Shown here: piece by piece, positions 21,200 to 30,507 of the stretch | Layout of the letters: every line of letters starts with the position of its first letter | Numbering within the stretch: position 1 is the stretch's first letter | Source: Solirubrobacterales bacterium | GTDB lineage: Bacteria > Actinomycetota > Thermoleophilia > Solirubrobacterales > JACPNS01 | Length of the DNA stretch: 64,000 nucleotides | Reading direction: 5' to 3' | Assembly (NCBI GenBank): GCA_016185345.1 | Contig: JACPNS010000015.1 | Location: forward strand, 101,661-165,660 | Translations under genes and position numbers: made by a program | Notes under the pieces: generated by a model | Seen by the model: the letters and a program-made list of their open reading frames with translations, nothing else | Database searches by the model: none | Told to the model about the DNA's origin: nothing

Positions 21200-21205
21200 T
21201 ACCAT
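21200..21205 (+). promoter_or_regulatory. -10-like hexamer for rpmB
   Basis: TACCAT ends 11 bases before the rpmB ATG at 21217, predicting a leader of only about 5 bases. The rpmF gene has TAATCT at the same distance. Confidence 0.4.
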
Positions 21206-21216
21206 CACCCCTCGTT

Positions 21217-21408
21217 ATGGCAAAAGTTTGTGTTTCATGCGGCCGCGGGCCGTCGTTCGGTCAGTCACGCAGCCACTCGATGGTGGCAACCAAGCGTCGC
21301 TTTGATCCGAACCTCCAGAAGATTCGCATCGTTAGGGGCAAAAGCGCCTCACGCGAATACGTCTGCACCCGCTGCATCAAGGCCGGCAAGGTCACTAAAG
21401 CTGTTTAG
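21217..21408 (+). CDS. rpmB: 50S ribosomal protein L28
   Basis: The 63-residue protein begins [20 protein letters not shown] and ends with [10 protein letters not shown], giving two CxxC pairs, the zinc-binding (C+) form of L28. The start at 21217 fits the family exactly. In many actinobacteria and firmicutes rpmB stands directly beside the fakA/yloV-recG genes; here they are separated by a 4.3-kb block with an ABC importer and two further genes. Confidence 0.97.
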   Translation: MAKVCVSCGRGPSFGQSRSHSMVATKRRFDPNLQKIRIVRGKSASREYVCTRCIKAGKVTKAV

Positions 21409-21553
21409 AGCTGGGCTGTCTAGCCTTCCCGCCCTGCTGTTCTGATCCTCCGCATCCTCCCCAGATTTTTGTAGACCCTCCGTCATGTTGGACGCCCGGC
21501 GCGACCTCGCGTGGGATCTTCGTACATGCGTCGGCGCGTGACCTCCTTGGGTA

Positions 21554-21580
21554 GGGGTAGGTTTCAGTTATTCCTACTCC
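21554..21580 (+). promoter_or_regulatory. Imperfect inverted repeat upstream of the amino acid importer
   Basis: GGGGTAGG at 21554-21561 faces CCTACTCC at 21573-21580 (seven of eight pairs) across an 11-base AT-rich loop, 43 bases before the ATG of the binding-protein gene. It could be an operator or an RNA hairpin in the leader. No regulator gene lies nearby. Confidence 0.35.
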
Positions 21581-21623
21581 GTCGGAACTGACTCCGGCTG
21601 CAAAGAAAGGTCACACAGGTCAC

Positions 21624-22550
21624 ATGACGACAAGCAATCACGTCAAGACTTCCAAGATCGCGAAGATTTTCACCGTCCTCGCTCTGATCGCGGCAGTCTC
21701 GGTACTTGCAGGTTGTGGAAGCGACGGCTCCTCCACCGAAAGTGGTGCCACGAGCACCGACGGTGCCTCTATCGCCGGAACCTTCAATCAGGAAGCCGCA
21801 GACCTCATTCCGACAGCGATCAAGGACGCAGGCACGCTCTCGGTTGCGATGGATGCGAGCTATGCGCCCAACGAGTTCTTCGATGAAGACGGCAAGACGA
21901 TCATCGGCACCGACGCCGACCTGGCCGATGCCATCGGCACGGTCCTCGGGCTGGACGTCAAGAAGAAGAACGCCACGTTCGACTCGATCATTCCGGGCCT
22001 CGCCGCCGGCAAGTTCGACATCGCACTCTCGTCCTTCACGGACACCAAGGAGCGCGAAAAGACGGTTGACATGGTCACCTACCTCACGGCAGGAACCGGC
22101 TTCTACACGCTCGCCGACAAGCCGACCGAAGTCACCGGAGTCGCGGACCTCTGTGGCAAGACCGTCGCGGTCCAGAAGGGCACCGTGCAGCAGGAAGACG
22201 TCGAAGCACAGAACAAGAAGTGCGATAAGCCGATCGACTTGAAGGTCTTCACGCAGCAGACCGACGTGGACCTCGCGATCACTTCCGGTCGCGCGCAAGT
22301 GGCCATGGCCGACTCTCCCGTCGCCAGCTACGCCGTCAAGCAGTCGGATGGCACGCTGAAGTCAACCGGCGAGGACTACGACACCGCTCCGTACGGCATC
22401 GCGATCAACAAGAAGACCGAGCTGACCCCGGCAATCCAAGCGGCTGTGCAGGTCCTGATCGATGACGGCACCTACACGGCGATCCTGAAGAAGTGGGGCC
22501 TCGAGTCCGGAGCGATCACCGAGTCTAAAATCAACGACGGCGTCGAGTAG
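21624..22550 (+). CDS. Amino acid ABC transporter, substrate-binding lipoprotein
   Basis: The N terminus has a positively charged start, a hydrophobic stretch (FTVLALIAAVSVL) and the lipobox LAGC, so the protein is lipid-anchored on the outer face of the membrane, with a Ser/Thr-rich linker after Cys32. The rest is a family 3 solute-binding fold: LSVAMDASYAPNEF, then FDSIIPGLAAGKFDIALSS and the closing GIAINKKTELTPAIQAAVQ. This family binds polar or basic amino acids; the exact ligand is not evident. The gene leads an importer operon with the permease and ATPase that follow. Confidence 0.92.
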   Translation: MTTSNHVKTSKIAKIFTVLALIAAVSVLAGCGSDGSSTESGATSTDGASIAGTFNQEAADLIPTAIKDAGTLSVAMDASYAPNEFFDEDGKTIIGTDADLADAIGTVLGLDVKKKNATFDSIIPGLAAGKFDIALSSFTDTKEREKTVDMVTYLTAGTGFYTLADKPTEVTGVADLCGKTVAVQKGTVQQEDVEAQNKKCDKPIDLKVFTQQTDVDLAITSGRAQVAMADSPVASYAVKQSDGTLKSTGEDYDTAPYGIAINKKTELTPAIQAAVQVLIDDGTYTAILKKWGLESGAITESKINDGVE

Positions 22551-22595
22551 TTCAAGAACACTGAGCGATAAGAGCAAAAGGCACGGCTTCTGAGC

Positions 22596-23555
22596 GTGAA
22601 CGAAGACCCTCGCGCAATCGAAGCCGTGCCGCTTCGCCACCCCTGGCGATGGTTCATCGCCGTCCTGATCGCATTGTTTGTCGCGAACGCGATCTGGTCA
22701 ATCTCGACCGAGGCGCAGATCGAGTGGTCGATCATCGGGAAGTACCTGTTCTCGGCGCCGATCATCAACGGCATGCAGATGACGCTTCTGCTGACCGCGA
22801 TCGCCATGGTCATGGGAGTCGTGATCGGCGTGGTGCTGGCGGTCATGTGGCTCTCGCCGAATCCAATCGCCTCGACCGTCGCATGGGTTTACATCTGGGT
22901 CTTTCGCGGAACGCCGGTTCTCGTGCAGCTGCTGTTCTGGGGGTTCCTCGGTGCTATCTACCCGCACCTTTCGATCGGGATTCCCTTCGGAGGCCCAGAG
23001 TTCTTTGGCGGCGAAGCCAACGCCCTGATCCCGCCATTCGTTGCGGCGATCTTCGGCCTCGGCTTCAACGAAGGCGCCTACATGGCGGAGATTGTCCGTG
23101 GCGGAATCTCATCTGTGGACGAGGGCCAGGAGGAGGCGGCCTCTGCGCTCGGCATGAGCCGGCTCCAGACGATTCGCCGGATCGTGCTTCAGCAGGCGAT
23201 GCGCGTGATCATCCCGCCGACCGGCAACGAGACGATCTCGATGCTGAAGACCACATCGCTGGTGATCGTGATCCCGGTCTCCGACCTTTTGTACCAGGCG
23301 CAATTGATCTACTCGCGCAACTACAAGACGATCGAGTTGCTGATCGTCGCGTCGCTCTGGTATCTGTTCTTCACCTCGATCCTGACGATCATCCAGTACT
23401 ACATCGAGCGCCACTACTCGCGCGGGACCAGGCGCGATCAGCCGCAGAGCAAGCTTGAGTTCTTCGCAAAGAACTTCTGGCCGCATCGTTCGAAGACCGA
23501 GGGGGACCTCCCATACGTCCCGCCGGGTCCCGGTAGTCGTCAGGGAGGTGGATGA
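22596..23555 (+). CDS. Amino acid ABC transporter, permease
   Basis: A 319-residue HisM/GlnP-type permease with about five membrane segments. The loop that contacts the ATPase is clear: [18 protein letters not shown], the EAA motif. The cytoplasmic N terminus is about 25 residues and the C terminus is extended and basic. Start is GTG 22596, with only a distant AAAGG upstream. The stop overlaps the ATPase start (ATGATG). Confidence 0.92.
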   Translation: MNEDPRAIEAVPLRHPWRWFIAVLIALFVANAIWSISTEAQIEWSIIGKYLFSAPIINGMQMTLLLTAIAMVMGVVIGVVLAVMWLSPNPIASTVAWVYIWVFRGTPVLVQLLFWGFLGAIYPHLSIGIPFGGPEFFGGEANALIPPFVAAIFGLGFNEGAYMAEIVRGGISSVDEGQEEAASALGMSRLQTIRRIVLQQAMRVIIPPTGNETISMLKTTSLVIVIPVSDLLYQAQLIYSRNYKTIELLIVASLWYLFFTSILTIIQYYIERHYSRGTRRDQPQSKLEFFAKNFWPHRSKTEGDLPYVPPGPGSRQGGG

Positions 23556-24331
23556 TGGCCGCGCAGGACGCGAAACCAATGGTCGAGGCCGTGAACGTGC
23601 ACAAGCGATTCGGTCGCAACGAGGTGCTGAAAGGCATCACGCTGAGCGTTGCTCCCGGCGAGGTAATGGTTCTGCTCGGTCCATCCGGCTCTGGAAAGTC
23701 AACTTTCCTGCGCTGCATCAACCATCTAGAGCGGATCGACGGCGGCGAACTAAAGGTCGATGGCTCGCTCGTCGGCTACCGCGAGGCCAAGGGCAAAATC
23801 TACGAACAGAGGGATTCCGAGATTGCCGTTGACCGGTCGCACATCGGGATGGTCTTCCAGCGGTTCAATCTTTTTCCTCACATGACTGCGCTGCAGAACA
23901 TCGTCGAGGCACCGATCAGGGTCAAGAAGATACCCAGGGGAGAGGCCGAGACGCAGGCCCGAGCGTTGCTCGAACAAGTCGGACTCGGCGATCGCGCCGA
24001 TGCCTACCCAAACCAGCTTTCGGGCGGTCAGCAGCAGCGAATCGCTATCGCCCGAGCGCTCGCGATGAAGCCGAAGTTGATGCTCTTTGACGAGCCGACC
24101 TCGGCGCTCGACCCTGAACTTGTCGGCGACGTGCTCGACGTGATGCGCCGGCTCGCCGAAGATGGCATGACGATGGTCGTAGTCACCCACGAGATCGGAT
24201 TTGCGCGCGAAGTGGGCGATCAACTCGTATTCATGGACGAAGGCGTGGTGGTGGAAAGCGGCGATCCAGCGACGATCATCGCCAACCCGCGGCACGAACG
24301 AACCAAGACTTTCCTCTCCAAAGTTCTCTGA
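23552..24331 (+). CDS. Amino acid ABC transporter, ATP-binding subunit
   Basis: A 259-residue GlnQ/HisP-type ATPase that powers the importer. Walker [17 protein letters not shown]-loop [13 protein letters not shown], signature [15 protein letters not shown], Walker [14 protein letters not shown] and the switch His in VVTHEIGFA are all intact. GGGAGG at 23543-23548 is three bases from ATG 23552 and six from ATG 23555, so translation may begin at the second ATG. It overlaps the permease stop. Confidence 0.95.
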   Translation: MMAAQDAKPMVEAVNVHKRFGRNEVLKGITLSVAPGEVMVLLGPSGSGKSTFLRCINHLERIDGGELKVDGSLVGYREAKGKIYEQRDSEIAVDRSHIGMVFQRFNLFPHMTALQNIVEAPIRVKKIPRGEAETQARALLEQVGLGDRADAYPNQLSGGQQQRIAIARALAMKPKLMLFDEPTSALDPELVGDVLDVMRRLAEDGMTMVVVTHEIGFAREVGDQLVFMDEGVVVESGDPATIIANPRHERTKTFLSKVL

Positions 24332-24357
24332 GTGATCCGACCAACAAGCTCCGCACG

Positions 24358-24363
24358 TAGGAT
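24358..24363 (+). promoter_or_regulatory. -10-like hexamer for the epimerase gene
   Basis: TAGGAT ends 6 bases before the ATG at 24370; the spacer CGGTCG has no ribosome-binding site. This would separate the gene from the ABC operon upstream. Confidence 0.45.
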
Positions 24364-24369
24364 CGGTCG

Positions 24370-25263
24370 ATGAGCAAAAAGATTCTGATCAGCGGGGCTT
24401 CCGGGTTCGTCGGAACGCCGCTCAGCGAACTGCTGACCGATCGCGGCGACACCGTCGTGAAGCTGACTCGTGGTCCGAGCGGCGACGGCGTGATCCACTG
24501 GGATCCAGCTGCTGGCGAGCTGGATGCCAAGGCGGTTGACGGCTTTGATTCCGTTATCCACCTGGCGGGTGAGTCGATCGCCGGTCTCTGGACCAAGAAG
24601 AAGAAGCAGGCGATCGTTGCGAGCAGGCGTGATGGAACCACTTTGCTAGCAGAGGCTCTCGCAGCAACTGCCAACAAGCCCAAAAGCCTGATCAGCTCAA
24701 GCGCGATCGGTCTGTACGGCAGCCGTGGCGACGAGGTCCTCAGCGAGGACTCCGGCGTGGGTGAGGGGTTTCTCGCAGATCTGGTGAAGATCTGGGAGGA
24801 CTCTGCACAGCCAGCCCGCGATGCCGGGATCCGCGTCGTGAACCTGCGCCTCGGCCTCGTCACTGCCGAAAGCGGCGGAATGATGGGGCCAATGAAGCCA
24901 GCATTCAAGCTTGGCGTAGGCGGCAAGCTCGGCGACGGCGACCAGTGGTGGAGCTGGGTCACGCTCGACGATGTAGTCCGCGCGTTCGTCTACGCCGTTG
25001 ACAACTCCGCGCTCGTCGGACCGTTCAATATCGCGGCCCCAAATCCAGTCACCAACGCCGAGTTCACGAAGTCCCTCGGATCAGTTCTCCACAGGCCGAC
25101 ATTTCTTCCGGCCCCGAAGTTCGCCCTCAAGACCTTTGCTGGTGAGATGGCCGATGAGATGCTGCTTGCAAGCCAGCGAGTCGACTCATCCAAGATCAGC
25201 GAAGTCGGATTTGCATTTGCTGACACCGAGCTCGACCCGGCGCTGAAGAAGATCTTCGGCTAA
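24370..25263 (+). CDS. NAD(P)-dependent epimerase of the TIGR01777 (YfcH/SulA-like) family
   Basis: The 297-residue protein starts with the Rossmann motif LISGASGFVGTPL. It shares the family features VIHLAGESIAG, the basic patch LWTKKKKQAIVASRRDGT, SSSAIGLYGSRGDE and a C-terminal domain (DUF1731-like) from about residue 245. The family is widespread but its biochemical role is not established, although homologues have been linked to cell division and heme or nucleotide-sugar metabolism. It converges with the PPOX gene, overlapping by four bases. Confidence 0.88.
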   Translation: MSKKILISGASGFVGTPLSELLTDRGDTVVKLTRGPSGDGVIHWDPAAGELDAKAVDGFDSVIHLAGESIAGLWTKKKKQAIVASRRDGTTLLAEALAATANKPKSLISSSAIGLYGSRGDEVLSEDSGVGEGFLADLVKIWEDSAQPARDAGIRVVNLRLGLVTAESGGMMGPMKPAFKLGVGGKLGDGDQWWSWVTLDDVVRAFVYAVDNSALVGPFNIAAPNPVTNAEFTKSLGSVLHRPTFLPAPKFALKTFAGEMADEMLLASQRVDSSKISEVGFAFADTELDPALKKIFG

Positions 25264-25658
25264 GAACTGCCCACGATTTTTTCTGGCTGGATCACGATCG
25301 TCACCCGCTGCTCGTCGGCCTTGCGCAGCGGGTAGCTATCCACGTCCATGTATTTCTTGGCCAGCGCATCGATGTGATCATCCGCGCCCTCGTGCGTGAA
25401 CTCGACGACCTTGCCGCGTACTTCGACGTAGCGATAGGGGTTCTCGCTGTTGCTGACTTCGATGGTGATGCGGGGGTCGGCGCGGAGATTGCGAACCTTG
25501 GCGCGGCCCTCCGCGCTGTTGATTCGCACGAGATCGCCGTCGCGATCCACCCAGACGGGGTTCACCTGCGGTGTTCCGTCCCTGAAAAGCGTCGCGACAT
25601 GGGCAAAGTTCGGGCTGTCAAGAATCGATTTCTGTTCGTCTGAGAATGTTGGAGGCAT
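25260..25658 (-). CDS. PPOX-class flavoprotein, probably F420-dependent
   Basis: The 132-residue protein has a split-barrel fold seen in pyridoxamine-phosphate oxidase-like enzymes: FAHVATLFRDGTPQVNPVWV, then VRNLRADPRITIEV and YRYVEVRGKVVEF. Members of this size in actinobacteria commonly use the deazaflavin F420 to reduce or oxidise small molecules. The cofactor (F420 or FMN) cannot be decided by eye. TTGACT lies upstream on the minus strand near 25697, with no good -10 in register. Confidence 0.82.
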   Translation of the reverse strand: MPPTFSDEQKSILDSPNFAHVATLFRDGTPQVNPVWVDRDGDLVRINSAEGRAKVRNLRADPRITIEVSNSENPYRYVEVRGKVVEFTHEGADDHIDALAKKYMDVDSYPLRKADEQRVTIVIQPEKIVGSS

Positions 25659-25742
25659 CGGGTCTCTTTCGCTCTGGTTTGTGGCGCCTTCAAGTCAACG
25701 TACAGCCGAGGCTCCGTCGACCGTCCGGTACGACGGCCTGTG

Positions 25743-25748
25743 TAACCT
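25743..25748 (+). promoter_or_regulatory. -10-like hexamer for fakA/yloV
   Basis: TAACCT ends 7 bases before GTG 25756, the start that best fits the family N terminus. Confidence 0.45.
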
Positions 25749-25755
25749 GCGACGG

Positions 25756-27426
25756 GTGCCCGACCCCTCGCTTGTCAGATTTCGCCGAATCGTTGAATCC
25801 GCTTGTGAAGCGCTCGAAGCGCGTCGCGAAGAGATCAACGATTTGAATGTGTTTCCGGTCGCCGATGGCGATACCGGCGACAACATGGCGCGCACATTGC
25901 GTGCTGTGCTCGACGCGCTGGACGACATGACAGCCGACGGGCGGGCGATCGACGACATCGGTCGCAACGAGATCGTCCAGGCAGTCGCCCGCGCCGCGTT
26001 GCTGGGCGCGCGAGGAAACAGCGGCGTGATCCTCTCTCAGATCGTCCGCGGCTTGACCACGGAGCTCGCTTCGCGGCCGGGCCAGCGAATCGACCCCGCG
26101 CTCGTCGCAGCCGCGCTCAACCGCGCATCGGACGCGGCGTACGAATCCGTTCGTGATCCGCAAGAGGGAACGATGCTGACCGTGATCCGTGAGATCGCAA
26201 GCCGGGTCTCGCAGATGGTCGCCCACATGGACGCCACGAATTTCCCGCTTGACATCGACGACGCGACGCAGAACGCCACACTTGGCGGCCTGATCGACGG
26301 CGCAGTGATCGTCGGCGAGCAGTCCGTCGCGCGCAGCCCCGAACTGTTGCCGCTGCTCAAGGAGTCTGGCGTCGTTGACTCCGGCGGGTACGGCATGGTC
26401 GTGATCATGTCCGGGATTCTTGCTGCGCTTTCTGGCGACAACGCGGCGACCGAGCGTGTGGCCCATTACATCGCGCCGGCAGGTGGCGGAGCGGTTAAGC
26501 ATGCCTCGAGCAAATACCAGTTCTGCACCAACTTTGCCGTCACGGGAACTGAGCTTTCGGCCGACCATTTCCGGCCCGGCCTCGAACGGCTCGGCGACTC
26601 CGTTCTGGTTGTCGGCGACGACCAGACGCTACGTATCCACGTACACACGAACGATCCAGACGAAGCGATGGCGCTCTTTCAGGAGTTCGGCGCCGTCGTA
26701 GATGTCGAGCTCGAGGACATGCGCGCGATGGTGACCGCTCGGAATGAGCGCGGTGGCGGCGGGAACGGCGTCATCTATGCGGCCGAGGCCCCTCGCGGGA
26801 ACTGCGGAATCGTCGCCGTTGTCAGCTCCGATGGGATCGCCGAACTCTTCCGTGATCTCGGCGCGACGATCGTCGATGGCGGCGAGACGCTCAATCCGTC
26901 CACAGAGGAACTGCTCGCTGCCATCGAAGCCGCGCCCGAATCTGAGATTGTCCTGTTGCCGAACTCGAGCAACGTGATCCTGGCGGCCGAGTGCGCCGTC
27001 GAACTCTCCCAAAAGGAAACTGCGATCGTCCCCACGACGAGCCAGCAGGCAGGCCTCGCCGCTGCGGTGGCGCTCAATCCCGCCAGCAGCGCCGAGTTGA
27101 ACGAATCTTCGATGTCAGGCGCAGTTGCTGTCGTGCGAACCGGCGGCGTTGCCCCCGCCGCGCGCGACGACGCCGACGGTCGCTTCGGGAAGGGCGACGC
27201 CGTTGGCTTCATCGACGAGTCGCTCGTCGCGTGGGGCTCTCCGCTGGACACGCTCAAAACAGTCTTCGACCGGCTCGGCGACGGAGCCGAGCTGATGACC
27301 TGCATCTCCGGCGCGGAGCCGCCGTTGACCATCGAACAGGTGCGCGAACTTGCGCCCCCGCAGGCAGAGTTAGAGTTGCTTGATGGAGGGCAACCAAACT
27401 GGTGGTGGCTGATTTCAGCCGAGTAG
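25756..27426 (+). CDS. fakA: DAK2-domain protein, fatty acid kinase FakA/YloV family
   Basis: The N-terminal DhaL-like kinase domain shows FPVADGDTGDNMARTL (metal-binding Asp residues) and LGARGNSGVILSQIVRGL; the C-terminal half contains the DegV-like/FakA_C region with VHTNDPDEAM and LPNSSNVILAA. In firmicutes FakA phosphorylates fatty acids bound to FakB. No FakB gene is in this window. At 556 residues it has the typical full length. Gene order fakA-recG is conserved in many Gram-positive bacteria. The end overlaps recG by 25 bases. Confidence 0.9.
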   Translation: MPDPSLVRFRRIVESACEALEARREEINDLNVFPVADGDTGDNMARTLRAVLDALDDMTADGRAIDDIGRNEIVQAVARAALLGARGNSGVILSQIVRGLTTELASRPGQRIDPALVAAALNRASDAAYESVRDPQEGTMLTVIREIASRVSQMVAHMDATNFPLDIDDATQNATLGGLIDGAVIVGEQSVARSPELLPLLKESGVVDSGGYGMVVIMSGILAALSGDNAATERVAHYIAPAGGGAVKHASSKYQFCTNFAVTGTELSADHFRPGLERLGDSVLVVGDDQTLRIHVHTNDPDEAMALFQEFGAVVDVELEDMRAMVTARNERGGGGNGVIYAAEAPRGNCGIVAVVSSDGIAELFRDLGATIVDGGETLNPSTEELLAAIEAAPESEIVLLPNSSNVILAAECAVELSQKETAIVPTTSQQAGLAAAVALNPASSAELNESSMSGAVAVVRTGGVAPAARDDADGRFGKGDAVGFIDESLVAWGSPLDTLKTVFDRLGDGAELMTCISGAEPPLTIEQVRELAPPQAELELLDGGQPNWWWLISAE

Positions 27427-29513
27427 TAGGCGGAGGCGAGATCACGGCTGCAGAGTTCGCCGCCGCCCCGGTACGCTGGCCACGCCCAAGTCTTCTGCGT
27501 ACGCTGCTTCCGGTCAGCGCCAAAACGCTCGAGGCCGCCGAACGAATCGGCATTCGTGACCTTGGCGATTTGATCGAGCACGTCCCGGTTACGCACGAGT
27601 TCCGCGCGGGCCGGTTGATCAAGCAGCTCAGAGCCGGTGAAGAGGCAACGATCGAGGTCGAACTTCGGTCGATCTCACTCCGGCCGACCAGACGCAACAA
27701 TCTTCGGATTGTCGAGGCGGTGGTGCTTGACGACTCGGGATCGGGCAAAGCGGTCTGGTTCAATCAGCAGTGGCTCGCGAAGCAGCTCGAGCCCGGCACG
27801 CACCTTCGGCTGTTCGGAAAGATGAAGGGCGGGACTTTCCAGGTCAAGGAACACGCGGTCATCGCTGCGAGTGAGGGTGGCGCCGATTCAGGTACGATTT
27901 CTGTGTATCCAGGTACCGAAGGATTGAAGTCTCAGCGACTGCGCGAGCTGGTTGACGAGGCTCGCGGCGCCGAGTGGAATGTGATCGAGCCGCTACCGGG
28001 GCGTTTCCGAGCGCGCGAACGATTGATGAGCCGGGCTGATGCGCTCTCCGAGCTGCACTTCCCGAGCGACCGGCGCGCAAGCGCAGCCGGTCGAGAGCGA
28101 TTGGCCTTCGAGGAACTTCTGCTGCAACAGCTCGCGCTTGGAATGCGTAGGCGACGGCGCGTCGCCGGCCGTAGCGCGCCCGAACTGCCCGCGAACGGCA
28201 CGCTTACTGCGCGATGGCGCGATCGACTCCCGTTCGAGTTCACCGGGGATCAACGCGATGCGATCGCAACGATCGATCGAGATCTGTCCCGCAAGGTGCC
28301 GATGCAGCGCCTACTGATGGGTGAGGTGGGATCCGGTAAGACAGTCATTGCCCTCTCGGCGATGCTTCGCGCCGCCGAGAACGACGGCCAGGCGGCATTG
28401 ATGGCGCCAACGGAGACGCTCGCCGAACAGCACTTCGCGACGCTCGACGCGATGCTGCCCGAGGTTCCGCTCGCGCTGCTCACGGGCTCTACTTCGGCGG
28501 CGCGCCGCAGAGAGATCCTCGCGCGTCTGGCGACGGGTGAGCTGCCGCTGATCGTCGGCACCCACGCGTTGATCGAGGACCCGGTGGAGTTCCGCAACCT
28601 CGCACTTGCCGTTGTCGATGAACAGCACCGTTTCGGCGTTCGTCAACGCGCAGCGCTCGACGCGAAGGCCGCTGGCGACCTCCTCCCACATGTCCTCCAC
28701 ATGACTGCCACGCCGATCCCGCGCACGCTCGCGCTCACGGGCTACGGCGATCTCGACTTCTCGCAGATCAAGGAACTTCCGCGCGGTCGGCGTCCGATCA
28801 CCACTCGAGTGATCGGCGACGCCCAGCGGGGCGATGCCTACGACCATGTCCGCGACGAGATTCGCGCCGGCCGCCAGGCGTACGTCGTCTGTCCTCTCGT
28901 CTCGGAATCCGAGGTCCTTGAGGCGCGCGCCGCGAAGGTCGAATTCGAGCGCCTCGCGGCAGGCGAGTTCAAGGACTTCCGCGTGCGATTGATACACGGT
29001 CAGATGGCGTCGGCCGAGAAGGCTGCGGCGATGAAGGCATTCGGCGACCACGAGGCCGACGTTCTCGTTGCGACGAGTGTGATTGAGGTAGGAATCGACG
29101 TCCCCAACGCCACGGTGATGATCATCGAAGACGCCGATCGATACGGCATCTCCCAGCTTCATCAGCTCCGCGGGCGTGTCGGTCGCGGCGAACACGATTC
29201 GTTCTGCATCCTGTTCGGGAGCCCGGCCTCGCGCAGGCTCCGAGCGGTCGCCGCCGAGCGCGACGGCTTCAAACTCGCGCAAGTGGATCTGGAGCTGCGC
29301 GGATCCGGCGAGGAACTCGGCACTCGCCAGAGCGGCCTGCCTCAGTTTCGCGTCGCCGTTCTGCCCGAAGACAACCTCCTGCTTGAGCGCGCCAACCTCG
29401 CATCCGACCGCCTGCTCGCGGCCGATCCTGGTCTCGACGCACCGGAGCTCACGCTGCTGCGCGACGCGGTGATCAGTCGTTACGGCGAAGAGATCGATCC
29501 GATTCCAGCCTGA
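27402..29513 (+). CDS. recG: ATP-dependent DNA helicase RecG
   Basis: RecG remodels stalled forks and recombination intermediates. An N-terminal wedge/OB domain precedes the helicase core with Walker A LLMGEVGSGKTVIAL around residue 305, the DExH-type motif VVDEQHRFGVRQR around 405, and motif VI QLRGRVGRGEHDS around 590. Length 703 residues is normal. Start GTG 27402 lies inside the fakA end, with GGAGGG at 27384-27389 upstream; the second GTG at 27405 is equally possible. Confidence 0.95.
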   Translation: MVADFSRVVGGGEITAAEFAAAPVRWPRPSLLRTLLPVSAKTLEAAERIGIRDLGDLIEHVPVTHEFRAGRLIKQLRAGEEATIEVELRSISLRPTRRNNLRIVEAVVLDDSGSGKAVWFNQQWLAKQLEPGTHLRLFGKMKGGTFQVKEHAVIAASEGGADSGTISVYPGTEGLKSQRLRELVDEARGAEWNVIEPLPGRFRARERLMSRADALSELHFPSDRRASAAGRERLAFEELLLQQLALGMRRRRRVAGRSAPELPANGTLTARWRDRLPFEFTGDQRDAIATIDRDLSRKVPMQRLLMGEVGSGKTVIALSAMLRAAENDGQAALMAPTETLAEQHFATLDAMLPEVPLALLTGSTSAARRREILARLATGELPLIVGTHALIEDPVEFRNLALAVVDEQHRFGVRQRAALDAKAAGDLLPHVLHMTATPIPRTLALTGYGDLDFSQIKELPRGRRPITTRVIGDAQRGDAYDHVRDEIRAGRQAYVVCPLVSESEVLEARAAKVEFERLAAGEFKDFRVRLIHGQMASAEKAAAMKAFGDHEADVLVATSVIEVGIDVPNATVMIIEDADRYGISQLHQLRGRVGRGEHDSFCILFGSPASRRLRAVAAERDGFKLAQVDLELRGSGEELGTRQSGLPQFRVAVLPEDNLLLERANLASDRLLAADPGLDAPELTLLRDAVISRYGEEIDPIPA

Positions 29514-29520
29514 GTGCCGT

Positions 29521-29526
29521 TAACTT
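29521..29526 (+). promoter_or_regulatory. -10-like hexamer for the START-domain gene
   Basis: TAACTT ends 8 bases before ATG 29535 and begins seven bases after the recG stop, with no Shine-Dalgarno sequence. Confidence 0.45.
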
Positions 29527-29534
29527 CTGCAGCT

Positions 29535-29957
29535 ATGCCAAAGATCATCGAGCACGAAGAACACACGACCGCCACACGCGAGCAGGTCTGGGCGCAGTGG
29601 GCAGATGTCGAAAGTTGGCCCAACTGGGACGAGAATCTCGAATGGGTCAAGGCCGAGGGAATACTCGAAGACGGTACGTTCGCCCGGCTGAAGCCCAAGG
29701 GCGCCAAGGTGGTGGCCTTCGAGTTCGTTGAAGTAGATGCCCCGAATCGATTCGTCGACATCACGCTGCTTCCAAAGGCAAAAATGCACATGGAGCATCG
29801 CCTCACAGACGCCGAGGGTGGCGGATTGACGGTCTACCAGCGTGTCTCATTCAGCGGTCTGCTCGGAGGCCTCTTCGGCTACATAATCGGCCGCGGAATG
29901 AAGCGGGACATGCCGGGCGCGATGCGCAAGATGATCTCGCTCGCAGAAGCCTCCTGA
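29535..29957 (+). CDS. START/SRPBCC-superfamily protein (polyketide cyclase-like)
   Basis: The 140-residue protein has the SRPBCC pattern: a first strand and helix (IIEHEEHTTATREQVWAQWA), DVESWPNWDENLEWV, and a C-terminal amphipathic helix (GMKRDMPGAMRKMISLAE). Proteins of this fold bind hydrophobic ligands in a deep pocket; the ligand here is unknown. It sits between recG and rsmD, seven bases before the latter. A GTG at 29514 would add seven residues. Confidence 0.8.
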   Translation: MPKIIEHEEHTTATREQVWAQWADVESWPNWDENLEWVKAEGILEDGTFARLKPKGAKVVAFEFVEVDAPNRFVDITLLPKAKMHMEHRLTDAEGGGLTVYQRVSFSGLLGGLFGYIIGRGMKRDMPGAMRKMISLAEAS

Positions 29958-29964
29958 CCCAGCG

Positions 29965-30507
29965 ATGCGGATCGTCGCCGGCGAGTTCAAGGGCCGCAGG
30001 CTTGCCGGACCCGAGGGTAGGGCGGCGAGGCCAACCCCCGACAAGGTCCGCGAAGCACTCTTCTCGATTCTTGGCGACATCAGCGGTCAGCGGGTGCTTG
30101 ATCTCTTCGCAGGAACTGGTGCCCTCGGCCTGGAGGCAATCTCACGCGGCGCCAGCGAAGCAGTTCTGGTCGAACGCGACCGCCAGATGAGCTCCGTTAT
30201 CGACCGGAACCTCACCGAGACGCTGGGAAGCGGGGACCGGAGGGGCCGGCTGGTGCGCGGCGACGCGCTGAAGTATCTCACCGGCGCGGAGGCCTTCGAC
30301 CTCGTTTTCATCGATCCTCCGTATTCGCAGGCGGGCGATCTTGCCCCCAAACTCACCGTCGCACTGCCGTCAGTCCTTGCGCCCGGGGCGACCGTCGTGA
30401 CCGAATCCGACCGCCGCGAGCCGCTCGTACTAGGCGAAAACGCGTTCACACTTCGCTCAGGACACATCTATGGCGATACGCTCATTCGCGTATTTGACGC
30501 CCTATGA
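29965..30507 (+). CDS. rsmD: 16S rRNA (guanine966-N2)-methyltransferase
   Basis: RsmD methylates G966 of 16S rRNA during small-subunit assembly. The start MRIVAGEFKGRRLAGP, the SAM-binding DLFAGTGALGLEA at about residue 47 and the catalytic FIDPPY near 113 are diagnostic. The 180-residue length is standard. Its stop overlaps the coaD start by four bases, the usual rsmD-coaD coupling. Confidence 0.95.
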   Translation: MRIVAGEFKGRRLAGPEGRAARPTPDKVREALFSILGDISGQRVLDLFAGTGALGLEAISRGASEAVLVERDRQMSSVIDRNLTETLGSGDRRGRLVRGDALKYLTGAEAFDLVFIDPPYSQAGDLAPKLTVALPSVLAPGATVVTESDRREPLVLGENAFTLRSGHIYGDTLIRVFDAL

